A stretch of 64,000 bases of DNA from Stakelama saccharophila (GTDB taxonomy: Bacteria > Pseudomonadota > Alphaproteobacteria > Sphingomonadales > Sphingomonadaceae). This document shows, in pieces, positions 9,079 through 16,899 of this stretch. The stretch is from NCBI RefSeq assembly GCF_032229225.1, contig NZ_CP135076.1:2709001-2773000 (forward strand), in the 5' to 3' direction. The position numbers and the translations under genes were made by a program. The notes below the pieces were generated by a model, which did no database searches, was not told where the DNA came from, and saw only the letters and a program-made list of their open reading frames with translations. Every line of letters starts with the position of its first letter. The first letter of the stretch is position 1.

Positions 9079-9705
9079 TCACCCCGGCACGCGGCCGAGC
9101 CACGCCACCCGTCCGATTACCGCAAGCGATTCGCGCGGCACCCCTTGTGTCGCGAAATCGGGATTGTCGCTCGCGACGACCATCCGCTCGCCATCGGGGC
9201 GCAGCCGCTTCACCCGCAGGCCGTCGCCATCGCGGATCACGAACAGGCCACCGGAATCGGGAACGGTGCGCTGCGCCGTATCCACCAATATTTCGTCGCC
9301 GTCGCATAGCGTGGGCGCCATGGAGTCGCCGATCACGCGAATGATCGACGCCGCATCGTCGCGAACGCCGATCGAGCGCAGCAAATCGGCATCGAATCGG
9401 CGGTAGCGCCGCCGGTCCTCCTGCGCCAGCAACCCGCCCGCCCCCGCCGTGGCGGCGACATCCAGGACCGGCACGCGCTGCAGCGGCTCCGGTGCGGGCG
9501 ATCCGCCGAGACAGGATTCGGGTACGCCGAAATAGCGCGCCAGATCCCCGCGTTCCCGTTCCGGCAGCCGGCGCGGCGATCCGCGCTTCACAAATTGCTG
9601 CAGATACGCCGCGTTGCGACCCAGCAGGCGCGAAAGGCCAGCATAGCTTTCCCCCCGCTCGCGAATGAGGGTCTCCAGAACCCGGCGAGGGTCATCGTCC
9701 GGCAT
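9079..9705 (-). CDS. LexA/CI-like transcriptional repressor with S24 peptidase domain
   Basis: This 208-residue protein has an N-terminal helix-turn-helix region (about residues 12-62, SYAGLSRLLGRNAAYLQQFV) and a C-terminal S24 peptidase-like domain. The Ser/Lys dyad is visible as Ser128 in GDSMAPTLCDGDE and Lys166 in GLRVKRL, and an Ala-Gly-rich hinge (AATAGAGG, residues 84-91) could hold an autocleavage bond. Such proteins repress target promoters and may self-cleave on RecA stimulation. The gene is divergent from a small HTH gene, and the 94-base gap contains operator-like palindromes. It is not LexA itself, whose DNA-binding domain is a winged helix with a different sequence. Its regulon is unknown. 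Confidence 0.85.
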   Translation of the reverse strand: MPDDDPRRVLETLIRERGESYAGLSRLLGRNAAYLQQFVKRGSPRRLPERERGDLARYFGVPESCLGGSPAPEPLQRVPVLDVAATAGAGGLLAQEDRRRYRRFDADLLRSIGVRDDAASIIRVIGDSMAPTLCDGDEILVDTAQRTVPDSGGLFVIRDGDGLRVKRLRPDGERMVVASDNPDFATQGVPRESLAVIGRVAWLGRVPG

Positions 9706-9710
9706 GCTGT

Positions 9711-9748
9711 GCTTCTACGCGTAGGATTTTTCCTAGACAAGTAGGAAA
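9711..9748. promoter_or_regulatory. Operator-like palindromes between the S24 repressor and the divergent HTH gene
   Basis: A perfect inverted repeat TTTCCTA-gacaag-TAGGAAA spans 9729-9748. A further TAGGA half-site at 9722-9726 faces the TCCTA at 9731-9735, and CTACGCGTAG at about 9716-9725 is itself a palindrome. Alternating TAGGA/TCCTA half-sites in a divergent promoter region next to a dimeric repressor are the expected arrangement for autoregulation. Binding by the neighbouring repressor is inference. Confidence 0.5.
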
Positions 9749-9799
9749 TGTCGGAACAGAACAAGAACATCTTGGTGAGAATCGGGAGTTCGAGGAGCG

Positions 9800-9985
9800 A
9801 TGGCAGTATTATGGAAAATCGAACGGTATCTGCGCCGAAACGACATTTCCGCGACCAAGTTTGGCCGGTTGGCGATCGGCGATCCACGCCTGGTCAGCGA
9901 CCTGCGCAGGGGGCGCGAACCACGGCCGGCCACGGTCGAGCGCGTCGAGGCATTCATGGCCTCGCATGCGGAGGCGCCGCGATGA
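9800..9985 (+). CDS. Small HTH-like protein (61 aa)
   Basis: The product is a small basic protein (MAVLWKIERYLRRNDISATKFGRLAIGDPRLVSDLRRGREP...) whose central part reads like a Cro/CI-type helix-turn-helix: ATKFGRLAIGDPRLVSDLRRGREP resembles the recognition region of compact HTH proteins. It is transcribed divergently from the S24 repressor across the palindrome region, and its stop overlaps the start of the next gene (ATGA at 9982-9985). A Cro-like partner or target of the S24 repressor is plausible but not shown. Confidence 0.6.
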   Translation: MAVLWKIERYLRRNDISATKFGRLAIGDPRLVSDLRRGREPRPATVERVEAFMASHAEAPR

Positions 9986-10296
9986 GCCGGGGGCCGGACG
10001 CATCGACGCTGTTGCAGCGGAGCCTCCTGCGCTCCGCGCAAGGCAAGGGACTGTCGGTCGGGATCATGGTCGCCGACGAGACGCAATGGGCGAGCGCGAC
10101 CTTCACCGGTGCGCGACACACGATCTGGCTTCGCGCACCGGATGACGAAAGCGTGGAATCATGGCTGGCGGCGCTGCCTGACGCCGAATTGCCGGTCCGC
10201 GGGCATCTGGTGGCGGACCTGGTATTGATCGGCCGACGCAGTTGCGCCGGGGAAATCGTGGCGGGGATCGAGGCGCTGACGGTGGAGGACCGCTGA
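9982..10296 (+). CDS. Hypothetical protein (104 aa), coupled to the small HTH gene
   Basis: The ATG at 9982 overlaps the TGA of the preceding HTH gene, indicating translational coupling; the longer upstream open frame beginning at 9748 would run through the HTH gene in another frame and is rejected. The product (MSRGPDASTLLQRSLLRSAQGKG...) is soluble, with an alternating alpha/beta look and no motif I recognise. The link to the S24/HTH pair suggests a shared regulon. It is convergent with the following membrane protein gene, with 1 base between the stops. Confidence 0.55.
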   Translation: MSRGPDASTLLQRSLLRSAQGKGLSVGIMVADETQWASATFTGARHTIWLRAPDDESVESWLAALPDAELPVRGHLVADLVLIGRRSCAGEIVAGIEALTVEDR

Positions 10297-10297
10297 A

Positions 10298-11170
10298 TCA
10301 GCCGGCTGCCGCCATCCTGCGCAGTTGCGCCAGCGTTTCGTCGAGCGCCGAACGATCGGCCGGCTGGTGCGAGGCCGTCTCCGTCCGCGCGGTGCGGGTA
10401 TGACGGCGCGCCACGCCGCGTTCGAGACGATCGAGCAGGGCATGGACGCTGGCATCGGTCTGCGGCGCGGCGAGGGCGCCCTCGCGATTGTCGGATGCGG
10501 TCGCGCCGGTGGGCATATGCTCACCCGTCAGATCAGCGGGCGGTGTCAACGCAAACGTCTCGAACCGTTCGCCGTGGTCAAAGACCTGCGGCCTGCGCAG
10601 GCCCGCCAGCGGACGGACCGATTCGCTGGGCGTCGCCGGCGTCGCGGGCACGGCGCCGGGATCGTATTGCGACAGCGGCCGATCGAGGTCGGTCGGCAGC
10701 GGTCGTTCCGGGGGACGCTCGGGCTTCAGTGCTTTTGCCTCGGCGGTCCGTGATTCCTTTTCCATCAGATCGATGGCGGCGCGAAGCGGCGGACGGGGCG
10801 GTGCATCGGGATGCGCGTCGGCGCGGCGGATCTGCGGCGCGGAATAGTCGATCGTCTCGTCGCTCTCGCTCACGTCGTCGGCCGGGCGATAGGACAACAT
10901 CGGAAAGCTCGTCGGGCCGGCCATGCGGGCGAAGACCAGCGAGACGACGAGTGCGACGCCCCCCACTCCGGCGATCAGGATGCCGCCGCGCGCCCACAGG
11001 CCCAGCGGTGGCGCCGCCGCCGGCAGGATGGCGGGCAGGCCGCTTTGCACCACCCACGCTTCGATCACATGAATCGGAATCGACCATAGCGCCGCGGCCG
11101 TGACGATGGCGGCCGCCACCGCGACCGTGGCGGGCGAGTTCAAGCGGGAAAGGAACGCTGGTGCGGGCAT
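10298..11170 (-). CDS. Membrane-anchored hypothetical protein (290 aa)
   Basis: Two N-terminal hydrophobic helices (residues 13-31 VAVAAAIVTAAALWSIPIH, and about 60-82) are followed by a long low-complexity cytoplasmic or periplasmic region rich in Pro, Ala and Arg. The C-terminus is amphipathic (SALDETLAQLRRMAAAG). No family is recognised. Its start lies 31 bases inside the end of the upstream glycosyltransferase gene on the same strand, so the two are probably co-transcribed, and a link to polysaccharide production is possible. A later start cannot be excluded. Confidence 0.6.
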   Translation of the reverse strand: MPAPAFLSRLNSPATVAVAAAIVTAAALWSIPIHVIEAWVVQSGLPAILPAAAPPLGLWARGGILIAGVGGVALVVSLVFARMAGPTSFPMLSYRPADDVSESDETIDYSAPQIRRADAHPDAPPRPPLRAAIDLMEKESRTAEAKALKPERPPERPLPTDLDRPLSQYDPGAVPATPATPSESVRPLAGLRRPQVFDHGERFETFALTPPADLTGEHMPTGATASDNREGALAAPQTDASVHALLDRLERGVARRHTRTARTETASHQPADRSALDETLAQLRRMAAAG

Positions 11171-12381
11171 GGCATTTCCGAATCACTGGACGCGAGGAGA
11201 TGTTGGTAAACGGGTTCGTAGCGAGAAACGTTTGACGACCAGTTACGCTCTTGTTCGACGAACCGCCGGCCGCGTCCGCGCCGCGCCTCCCAATCGTCGC
11301 GATCGCCGAGCATCGCGGCCAGCGCGTCGGCCATGCGAGCCGGGTCATCCGGCGGAAACAGCATGCCGGTTTCGCCGTCGCGGATCAGCTCGCGGTGGCC
11401 GCCGATATCCGATGCCGCGACCAGGCGCCGCTGCGCCATGGCCTCCAATGGCTTCAGCGGCGTGACGAGATCGGTCAGCCGCATGCGCTTGCGCGGATAG
11501 ACCAGAATGTCGGTCAGGCTGTAATAACGCTCCACCTGCGCATGCGGCACGCGGCCGACAAAGCGGATATGATCGGCGACGCCGGACCGCTTCGCCTGAT
11601 CGCGCAGGGCGAGTTCGCACGGGCCGCCGCCGACCAGCAGGAGATGCGCATCGGGACGCCGCGCCACCAACGCCGGCATCGCCGCGATCAGATCGTCCAG
11701 CCCTTCATAGTCGTAGAAGCTGCCGATGAAGCCCAGCACTTCCTTGCCCCGCAACCCGAGTGACGCCCCCAGTTCCCGATCGGGTGGCGGCGGTTCGCCG
11801 AAGACCGTCAGGTCGACCCCGTTGGGCGAGACCATGATCTTGTCGCCCGGAATGCCGCGGGCGATCAGATCGTCGCGCAATCCGTTGCAGATCACCGCTA
11901 CGGCGTCGGCGCGACGCGCCGCATGGGTTTCCAAAGCGCGCGTGGCGCGATAGCGCGAAGATCCCTCGCGCCCCGTTCCGTTCCCGACGGCGGCATCTTC
12001 CCAGAATGCGCGAATTTCATACAGCACCGGCAACCCCGAACGCCGGCCCGCGCGCAGCGCCGCCACCGCGTTCAGCGCGGGCGAATGGACATGCAGGATA
12101 TCGGGGCGGAAGTCGCGGGCGACCTGCGCGATCCGCTTGCCGAAGGACGCGATTTCCTGGAGTTCGCCCAGTGGGCTCGGCCAGCCGCGCGGCGGCGGCG
12201 TCCGATGGAAGTCGATGCCGTCGACCGTTTCGAAGGACACCCGCGCATCGCCGTGCCGCGGTCCGGTGATCGCCGCGATCGTCCAGCCCCGCGCCATCTG
12301 CGCCTTCAGGATCGCACGGGTGCGAAAGCTGTATCCGCTGTGAAGCGGCAATCCATGGTCGAGAACGTGCAATATCCGCAT
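11140..12381 (-). CDS. Exosortase-A-associated glycosyltransferase, GT4 family
   Basis: This 413-residue GT-B enzyme begins MRILHVLDHGLPLHSGYSFR, the typical N-terminus of the PEP-CTERM/exosortase A system-associated glycosyltransferase family (TIGR04063 type). The GT4 C-terminal donor-binding region is visible (FIGSFYDYEGLDDLI, VGRVPHAQVERYYSLTDILVYPR, and PLKPLEAMAQRRLVAASDIGG with the EX7E-type acid residue). It should transfer a sugar from a nucleotide donor to a lipid-linked polysaccharide intermediate in the cytoplasm. It is divergent from the ligase gene set at 12489-13998, with a 107-base gap holding the promoters. Confidence 0.88.
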   Translation of the reverse strand: MRILHVLDHGLPLHSGYSFRTRAILKAQMARGWTIAAITGPRHGDARVSFETVDGIDFHRTPPPRGWPSPLGELQEIASFGKRIAQVARDFRPDILHVHSPALNAVAALRAGRRSGLPVLYEIRAFWEDAAVGNGTGREGSSRYRATRALETHAARRADAVAVICNGLRDDLIARGIPGDKIMVSPNGVDLTVFGEPPPPDRELGASLGLRGKEVLGFIGSFYDYEGLDDLIAAMPALVARRPDAHLLLVGGGPCELALRDQAKRSGVADHIRFVGRVPHAQVERYYSLTDILVYPRKRMRLTDLVTPLKPLEAMAQRRLVAASDIGGHRELIRDGETGMLFPPDDPARMADALAAMLGDRDDWEARRGRGRRFVEQERNWSSNVSRYEPVYQHLLASSDSEMPCPHQRSFPA

Positions 12382-12488
12382 GACGTCCGCGCTTCTGCCA
12401 CGCGAGTGTTTAACGCCGCGTCAACCCCACCGGGCATAAAGCGGTGCGCGCAACCAATAGTGTCCGGTTCATTCGAAGGCGGCCAGAA

Positions 12489-12644
12489 ATGATCGACAAT
12501 TTCGCGCTCGGCCTGTCGCATGGCCTTTTGCTGCTGGCGGCATGGCTGTTGCTGCACCGTCCGGACCTTGACGACGAAAGCGCCGCGTCCGGCCGGGCCG
12601 AGGACGGCGCGCCCCGCCCCGGCCGGAGACGCCCGCGTGCGTGA
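12489..12644 (+). CDS. Small membrane protein upstream of the O-antigen-ligase-like gene (51 aa)
   Basis: MIDNFALGLSHGLLLLAAW is a single hydrophobic helix followed by a charged tail (RPDLDDESAASGRAEDG...). Its stop (TGA at 12642-12644) overlaps the GTG start of the ligase-like gene by 8 bases, indicating coupling. I recall similar short proteins in the same position in other sphingomonad exosortase-type EPS clusters, but no function is known. It is too short for confident homology. Confidence 0.6.
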   Translation: MIDNFALGLSHGLLLLAAWLLLHRPDLDDESAASGRAEDGAPRPGRRRPRA

Positions 12645-13998
12645 TCTCGCCTTTGTCGGCTTTCTCGTCGCCTTGCTGTCGCTGGGGTTCCGGCGTCCGT
12701 TCCTGTTCGTTCTCGCTTATGTCTATATCGACGTGGTCTCGCCCCAGCGGCTGAGCTATTTCCTCCTCAATTCCATTCCGATCTCCGCCATCACCTTCGG
12801 ACTGGCGGCGCTGGGCTGGCTGATCGCCGACGACAAGCGGGACGTGCGCGTGGCGCCGCGCCAATTCCTGATGCTCCTCCTTCTGGGCTATTGCTGGTAC
12901 ACCACGATCAACGCCGATTTCCCGGTGGAAGCACAGTTCAAATGGGACTGGGTGTCCAAGGCGCTGGTCTTCGCCATGTTCCTGCCGCTCACCCTGCGCA
13001 CGCGGCTGCGGATCGAGGCGCTGCTCGCCTTCATGCTGCTGTCGCTTTCCTCGATCGTGATCGTCGGCGGTATCAAGACGCTGGCGTCGGGCGGCGGCTA
13101 TGGCGAGCTGAACCTGATGGTTTCGAACAATTCCGGGCTGTTCGAGGGCAGCATCATCTCCGCCGTGGCGATATGTGCGATCCCGATCATCCTGTGGTTC
13201 ACGAAGCACGGCACGATCTTCCGGCCCGACTGGCGGGTCAAGCTGTTCTGCTACGGGCTGATATTCGCCTGCCTGCTGATCCCGATCGGCACCTCCGCGC
13301 GCACCGGACTGGTGTGCATCGGCTTTCTCGCCATTCTGATGCTGCGCGACGTGAAGCGACGGGTCCTGTACCTCACCTGCCTCGGTGCGATCGGTCTGGC
13401 CGCCGCCCCGTTGCTGCCCAAGACCTATACCGCGCGAATGGAAACCATCGCCAATTACCAGGCCGACCAGTCCGCATCGACCCGGCTGGCGGTCTGGGCC
13501 TGGACGCTCGATTATGTGAAGGACCATCCGCTGGGCGGCGGGTTCGAGGCCTATCGCCAGAACCATGTGCGCTACAATCTGGTCTCCACCCAGGGCAGCG
13601 AGAACAATGCCGAGGTCGCGCGCACGCTGGAAACCGACCAGGCCCGCGCCTATCACAGCGCCTATTTCGAGATGCTCGGCGAACAGGGCTGGCCTGGTCT
13701 GCTGTTGTGGCTGTGCATCCATTTCGGCGGGCTGATGCGCATGGAGATCATTCGCCGCCGCTATCGCCGGGCCGAAGGTGACGACGCGTGGATTGCGCCG
13801 CTGGCGAGCGCCTTGCAGCAGGCGCATATGGTCTATCTGCTGGGCGCCGCATTCGTCGGCATCGCCCTCAACCCGTTCGTCTATATGCTCGTCGGCACGC
13901 AGATCGGATTCGACACCTATCTGACTCGCAAGCGCAAGGCGCTGGCGCGTGAACCGATGCGCCGTCCGCGGCGGTTGGCAGAGCCCCTGCCGACCTGA
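12637..13998 (+). CDS. Exosortase-A-associated O-antigen ligase/polymerase-like membrane protein
   Basis: This 453-residue polytopic protein belongs to the Wzy/WaaL superfamily, with the DUF5935-like N-terminus (LGFRRPFLFVLAYVYIDVV) of the 'putative O-glycosylation ligase, exosortase A system-associated' family (TIGR03097). The periplasmic loop after SARTGLVCIGFLAIL carries the conserved HPLGGGFEAYRQNH and an AYHSAYFEMLGEQGW block seen in ligases and polymerases. GTG at 12637 was chosen because the hydrophobic N-terminus starts there, GGAG lies 8 bases upstream and it overlaps the small gene; the longer upstream frame is Cys/Arg-rich and unlikely. It probably polymerises or ligates the exopolysaccharide in the periplasm. 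Confidence 0.87.
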   Translation: MRDLAFVGFLVALLSLGFRRPFLFVLAYVYIDVVSPQRLSYFLLNSIPISAITFGLAALGWLIADDKRDVRVAPRQFLMLLLLGYCWYTTINADFPVEAQFKWDWVSKALVFAMFLPLTLRTRLRIEALLAFMLLSLSSIVIVGGIKTLASGGGYGELNLMVSNNSGLFEGSIISAVAICAIPIILWFTKHGTIFRPDWRVKLFCYGLIFACLLIPIGTSARTGLVCIGFLAILMLRDVKRRVLYLTCLGAIGLAAAPLLPKTYTARMETIANYQADQSASTRLAVWAWTLDYVKDHPLGGGFEAYRQNHVRYNLVSTQGSENNAEVARTLETDQARAYHSAYFEMLGEQGWPGLLLWLCIHFGGLMRMEIIRRRYRRAEGDDAWIAPLASALQQAHMVYLLGAAFVGIALNPFVYMLVGTQIGFDTYLTRKRKALAREPMRRPRRLAEPLPT

Positions 13999-14052
13999 AC
14001 CACGCAAATCACATGGTCGGGTTCTTAACGCTTTGGCGGTAGGCGGTACGCC

Positions 14053-15804
14053 ATGGCCGGACTGTTCCTCGCCCATCGCCCGACCGCCGACGCCGCTGCC
14101 GAACCGCTGGCGGCGGCGCGCGCGCAATTCACGCGGCACGGCTTCGGCGCGCCGCGCGCACTCGCCGCGCCCGGCTGGGACATCCTCGCCTGGGAATCGA
14201 TCGCCGGAGGGCCGGAATCGTTGTGGCGCGAGGGCGAAGACTTCATCGCCGTCGCGGGAACGCTGGTTTATGACGGGCGCATGGGCGGGCCGGCGCTGTC
14301 GGCGCTGCTGCGCGACAGCGATCTTCCGCGGACGCCCGACTGGTCGCGCATCGGCGGCCAGTTCGTCGCCCTCGTGAAGAAGCACGGCCGCCTGTTCGCC
14401 TTCACCGATTATTTCGGCGCCTTCCAGCTATTCGTCGACCGCGAGCATCGGCTGTGCTCGACCTCCCTGCTCGCCGCGCTGTGCGCATTGCCGAGCGTCG
14501 CGTTCGACACCCAGGGCCTGTACGAATTCGCGTTCAACGTCGTGCCGATCGGGGACGATACCGTGTTTCGCGAGCTGCGGACGCTGAATCCCGGCGAAAT
14601 CGCGGAGTTCACACCCGCCGGCATTACCCTGCACGCAACGCCCAAGCCCCTTCCCGACACCGCGGCCGAGGCATCGATCGATCGGCAAATCGCCGCCCAC
14701 CGCGACCGGCTGATGGCGGTGGTCGAGGCGCATGTGCGCCATTTCGGCAATCATGTGCACTGCCCGCTGTCAGGCGGGATCGATTCGCGCCTTCTGCTTG
14801 CGGCGCTGCGCGCGGCGGGATCGACACCGCATGTATATGTCTATGGTCCGCCGGACAGCGGGGACGTGGCCGTCGCACGTGCGATCGGTCGGGCGGAAGG
14901 CTTCTCCGTGGAGTGGATCGACAAGCAGCAGGCGCCGCTCGACGCCGATGCCTTCGCCGAGCGCACGCGGCGCAATTTCCACGAATTCGACGCGCTGCCG
15001 ACCTATGGCAACATCTTCGACAATGGCGGCAATGCGGCCGCGCGCGATGCGCGCCACGCGGGTGGCGGGCTGGCGACGTCGGGCGGTTGCGGCGAAATCT
15101 ACCGCGACTTTTTCTACCTGAGCGATCGGCCCAGGGATGCGGCCGCGGTGGCCGGCACCTTTTTCGCCCGCTTCACTCGCGGCGACGCGACGCCGCTATT
15201 CGATCCGAAGCGGTTTCTCGATCGCATCGCCGGCAAGATCGCCTTGGCGGCCGAGGCCGATACCATCCGCACGCCCATTGCGCGGCTCCGCATCGAGCAC
15301 CTCTATCCGCGGGTGCGTTGCCGCGCTCTGTTCGGTCGGGAGATCAGTATCGAGGCGCGCTACGGCGCCTATATGATGCCGTTCCTCGACCACGCAGTGG
15401 TGGCGGAGGCGATGACGCTGCCGATCGGGATGAAGCGGGCAGGCCGGTTCGAATCGGCGCTGCTGAGCGCGATCGACCCCGCACTCGCCCGGCACATGTC
15501 CGCCTACGGTCATTCCTTCGATGTCCCGCCGGGGCGCGCCCACCGGCTCGGCGAATGGTCCTCGCGCATCCGGCCGACCTGGCTGCGCGCCCGCAGCTAC
15601 GCTATCCGGCGCCGACTGGGGCCGATGGGCGACGAACATGGCGGGCTGCTGACGCCGGACTATATGGCGCGCGTGGTCGATCCGGACTTCCCGGCGATGC
15701 GCCGCTATTTTCGAATGGAGAACATCACCGACAGCGGCTTGTGGCGCCGGATCGCCTGCCTGGAATATCTTGCGCAGCACCTGGGCTCGCGGCTGCGCCA
15801 TTGA
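14053..15804 (+). CDS. Asparagine synthase-like protein lacking the catalytic cysteine
   Basis: This 583-residue protein has an N-terminal Ntn-hydrolase (GATase_7-like) domain at about 1-170 and an asparagine-synthase ATP-pyrophosphatase domain at about 200-560. The PP-loop is intact (PLSGGIDSR, Ser240-Ser245), which should activate a carboxylate by adenylation. However, the protein begins MAGLFLAH and lacks the Cys2 nucleophile (MCGI in true AsnB), so no glutaminase activity is expected, and it probably uses free ammonia or another amine. Similar proteins accompany exosortase-type EPS loci and may amidate a sugar or peptide substrate. Its place directly after the ligase supports an EPS role; the substrate is unknown. 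Confidence 0.8.
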   Translation: MAGLFLAHRPTADAAAEPLAAARAQFTRHGFGAPRALAAPGWDILAWESIAGGPESLWREGEDFIAVAGTLVYDGRMGGPALSALLRDSDLPRTPDWSRIGGQFVALVKKHGRLFAFTDYFGAFQLFVDREHRLCSTSLLAALCALPSVAFDTQGLYEFAFNVVPIGDDTVFRELRTLNPGEIAEFTPAGITLHATPKPLPDTAAEASIDRQIAAHRDRLMAVVEAHVRHFGNHVHCPLSGGIDSRLLLAALRAAGSTPHVYVYGPPDSGDVAVARAIGRAEGFSVEWIDKQQAPLDADAFAERTRRNFHEFDALPTYGNIFDNGGNAAARDARHAGGGLATSGGCGEIYRDFFYLSDRPRDAAAVAGTFFARFTRGDATPLFDPKRFLDRIAGKIALAAEADTIRTPIARLRIEHLYPRVRCRALFGREISIEARYGAYMMPFLDHAVVAEAMTLPIGMKRAGRFESALLSAIDPALARHMSAYGHSFDVPPGRAHRLGEWSSRIRPTWLRARSYAIRRRLGPMGDEHGGLLTPDYMARVVDPDFPAMRRYFRMENITDSGLWRRIACLEYLAQHLGSRLRH

Positions 15805-15863
15805 CGGGCCGTTTCCCGCCGGCCGACCCGTCACGGCCGGCGAGCGCGAACGGGCACTCCGCC

Positions 15864-16793
15864 CTACCGGTCGGCCAGTGGTGTAATCCGTTCGGCAAGG
15901 TCGTTATCGCGCACCGCAACGTCGTCGTCGGACCAATTGCCGACGAAGGTCGTGCGATTGTCGAAATCGGGCGCCAGCCAGGCGCGGTTCCGCTCTACCA
16001 CCAGCCCGGCGGAGCTGTTCTCCGCCCCTTCCGGCGCGACCGAGATCATGGTGGAATAATTGTCCTTGTCCGGCCCTTGCAGGAAGCTGTTTTCGGCGAT
16101 GCGGCCGGAGGCGCCGTTCGACAGGTCGATCATGTAGTTGGTGTGATGGCCGCGGCTGTCGTCGAAGCTGTTGTCGACGATCTGCACGCGCGGCGCGCGG
16201 CTCTTGACGTAATGCCCGCCGGTGCCGCGCTCGAACCGGGAGCGCGTGACGGTCAGCGCGCCATAGTCACCGATATAGATGGCATGGGCACCGTTGCCGG
16301 TCGGATCCTTGCCGAGCCCGGAAAAGGTGGAGCGGTCGATGGTGACGCTGCTCGACGGATCGCTGGCCGACAGGATGCCGGACTGGCTGTCGATGAACAT
16401 GGCGTTGCGGACGACGAGGTCGCCCTTTTCGATGCGGATGCCGGCGCCGTTGCCGTCGAGTACTTCGTCATGGGTGAAGACGATGCCGTCGACCTCCGCC
16501 TTGCGGCCGCGCAGGACGAGCGTCGCCTTGCCCTCGCAGATCGCGCCGTCGAAGACGACAGTGCCGGGCCGGTCGGCGCGATAGGTGACGCTTCCGGCTT
16601 CCTGCACCGCGCAATCGCGGTAGCGGCCGGGGGCGATGCGGATCGTGCCGTCGCCGCCGCCGATCGCCGCGACTGCGTCGGCAAGCCGGGGATAGGACCG
16701 GTCGGTACGCACGACGGTGAAGGCGCCGCCGGACTGCGCCGCCGCCGGCGCCGTCAGTGCGACAAGGCTGAGCGAGAGGAAAGCGAGGCGCAT
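15864..16793 (-). CDS. Secreted right-handed parallel beta-helix protein
   Basis: This 309-residue precursor has a clear signal peptide (MRLAFLSLSLVALTAPAAAQ, cleavage after residue 20). It then has repeated coils of the kind GIRIEKGDLVVRNAMF, SVTIDRSTFSG and LTVTRSRFERG, with Asn/Asp/Ser ladders typical of PbH1 right-handed beta-helix proteins (polysaccharide lyase or mannuronan epimerase fold). It is likely periplasmic or secreted. Its position next to EPS genes, on the opposite strand, suggests polysaccharide binding or processing, but no catalytic residues are assignable. Its stop converges with the asparagine-synthase-like gene. Confidence 0.82.
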   Translation of the reverse strand: MRLAFLSLSLVALTAPAAAQSGGAFTVVRTDRSYPRLADAVAAIGGGDGTIRIAPGRYRDCAVQEAGSVTYRADRPGTVVFDGAICEGKATLVLRGRKAEVDGIVFTHDEVLDGNGAGIRIEKGDLVVRNAMFIDSQSGILSASDPSSSVTIDRSTFSGLGKDPTGNGAHAIYIGDYGALTVTRSRFERGTGGHYVKSRAPRVQIVDNSFDDSRGHHTNYMIDLSNGASGRIAENSFLQGPDKDNYSTMISVAPEGAENSSAGLVVERNRAWLAPDFDNRTTFVGNWSDDDVAVRDNDLAERITPLADR

Positions 16794-16816
16794 CGGATCG
16801 GATCTCCAGCACGAAA

Positions 16817-16851
16817 AAGGGCGCGCGACCGCCGTTCGGCCACGCGCCCTT
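16817..16851 (-). terminator. Intrinsic terminator downstream of the DJ-1/PfpI gene
   Basis: AAGGGCGCG (16817-16825) pairs perfectly with CGCGCCCTT (16843-16851) around a 17-base loop. On the minus strand the stem is followed by a TTTTT run from the five A at 16814-16818. It lies between the stop of the DJ-1/PfpI gene (16900) and the start of the beta-helix gene (16793), so it should end the former transcript and isolate the latter. Confidence 0.7.
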
Positions 16852-16899
16852 GTCTAGCATCGCGGTCTCACCAGAAGGTTACGACCGCTCGCATGTCCG

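Noticed and set aside
9079..10296. Prophage remnant
   Set aside because: Apart from the repressor-like pair there are no integrase, structural or attachment-site features nearby.
9748..10296. Longer start for the 104-residue protein
   Set aside because: It would overlap the HTH gene in a different frame and needs a low-complexity N-terminus; the ATGA overlap start is better.
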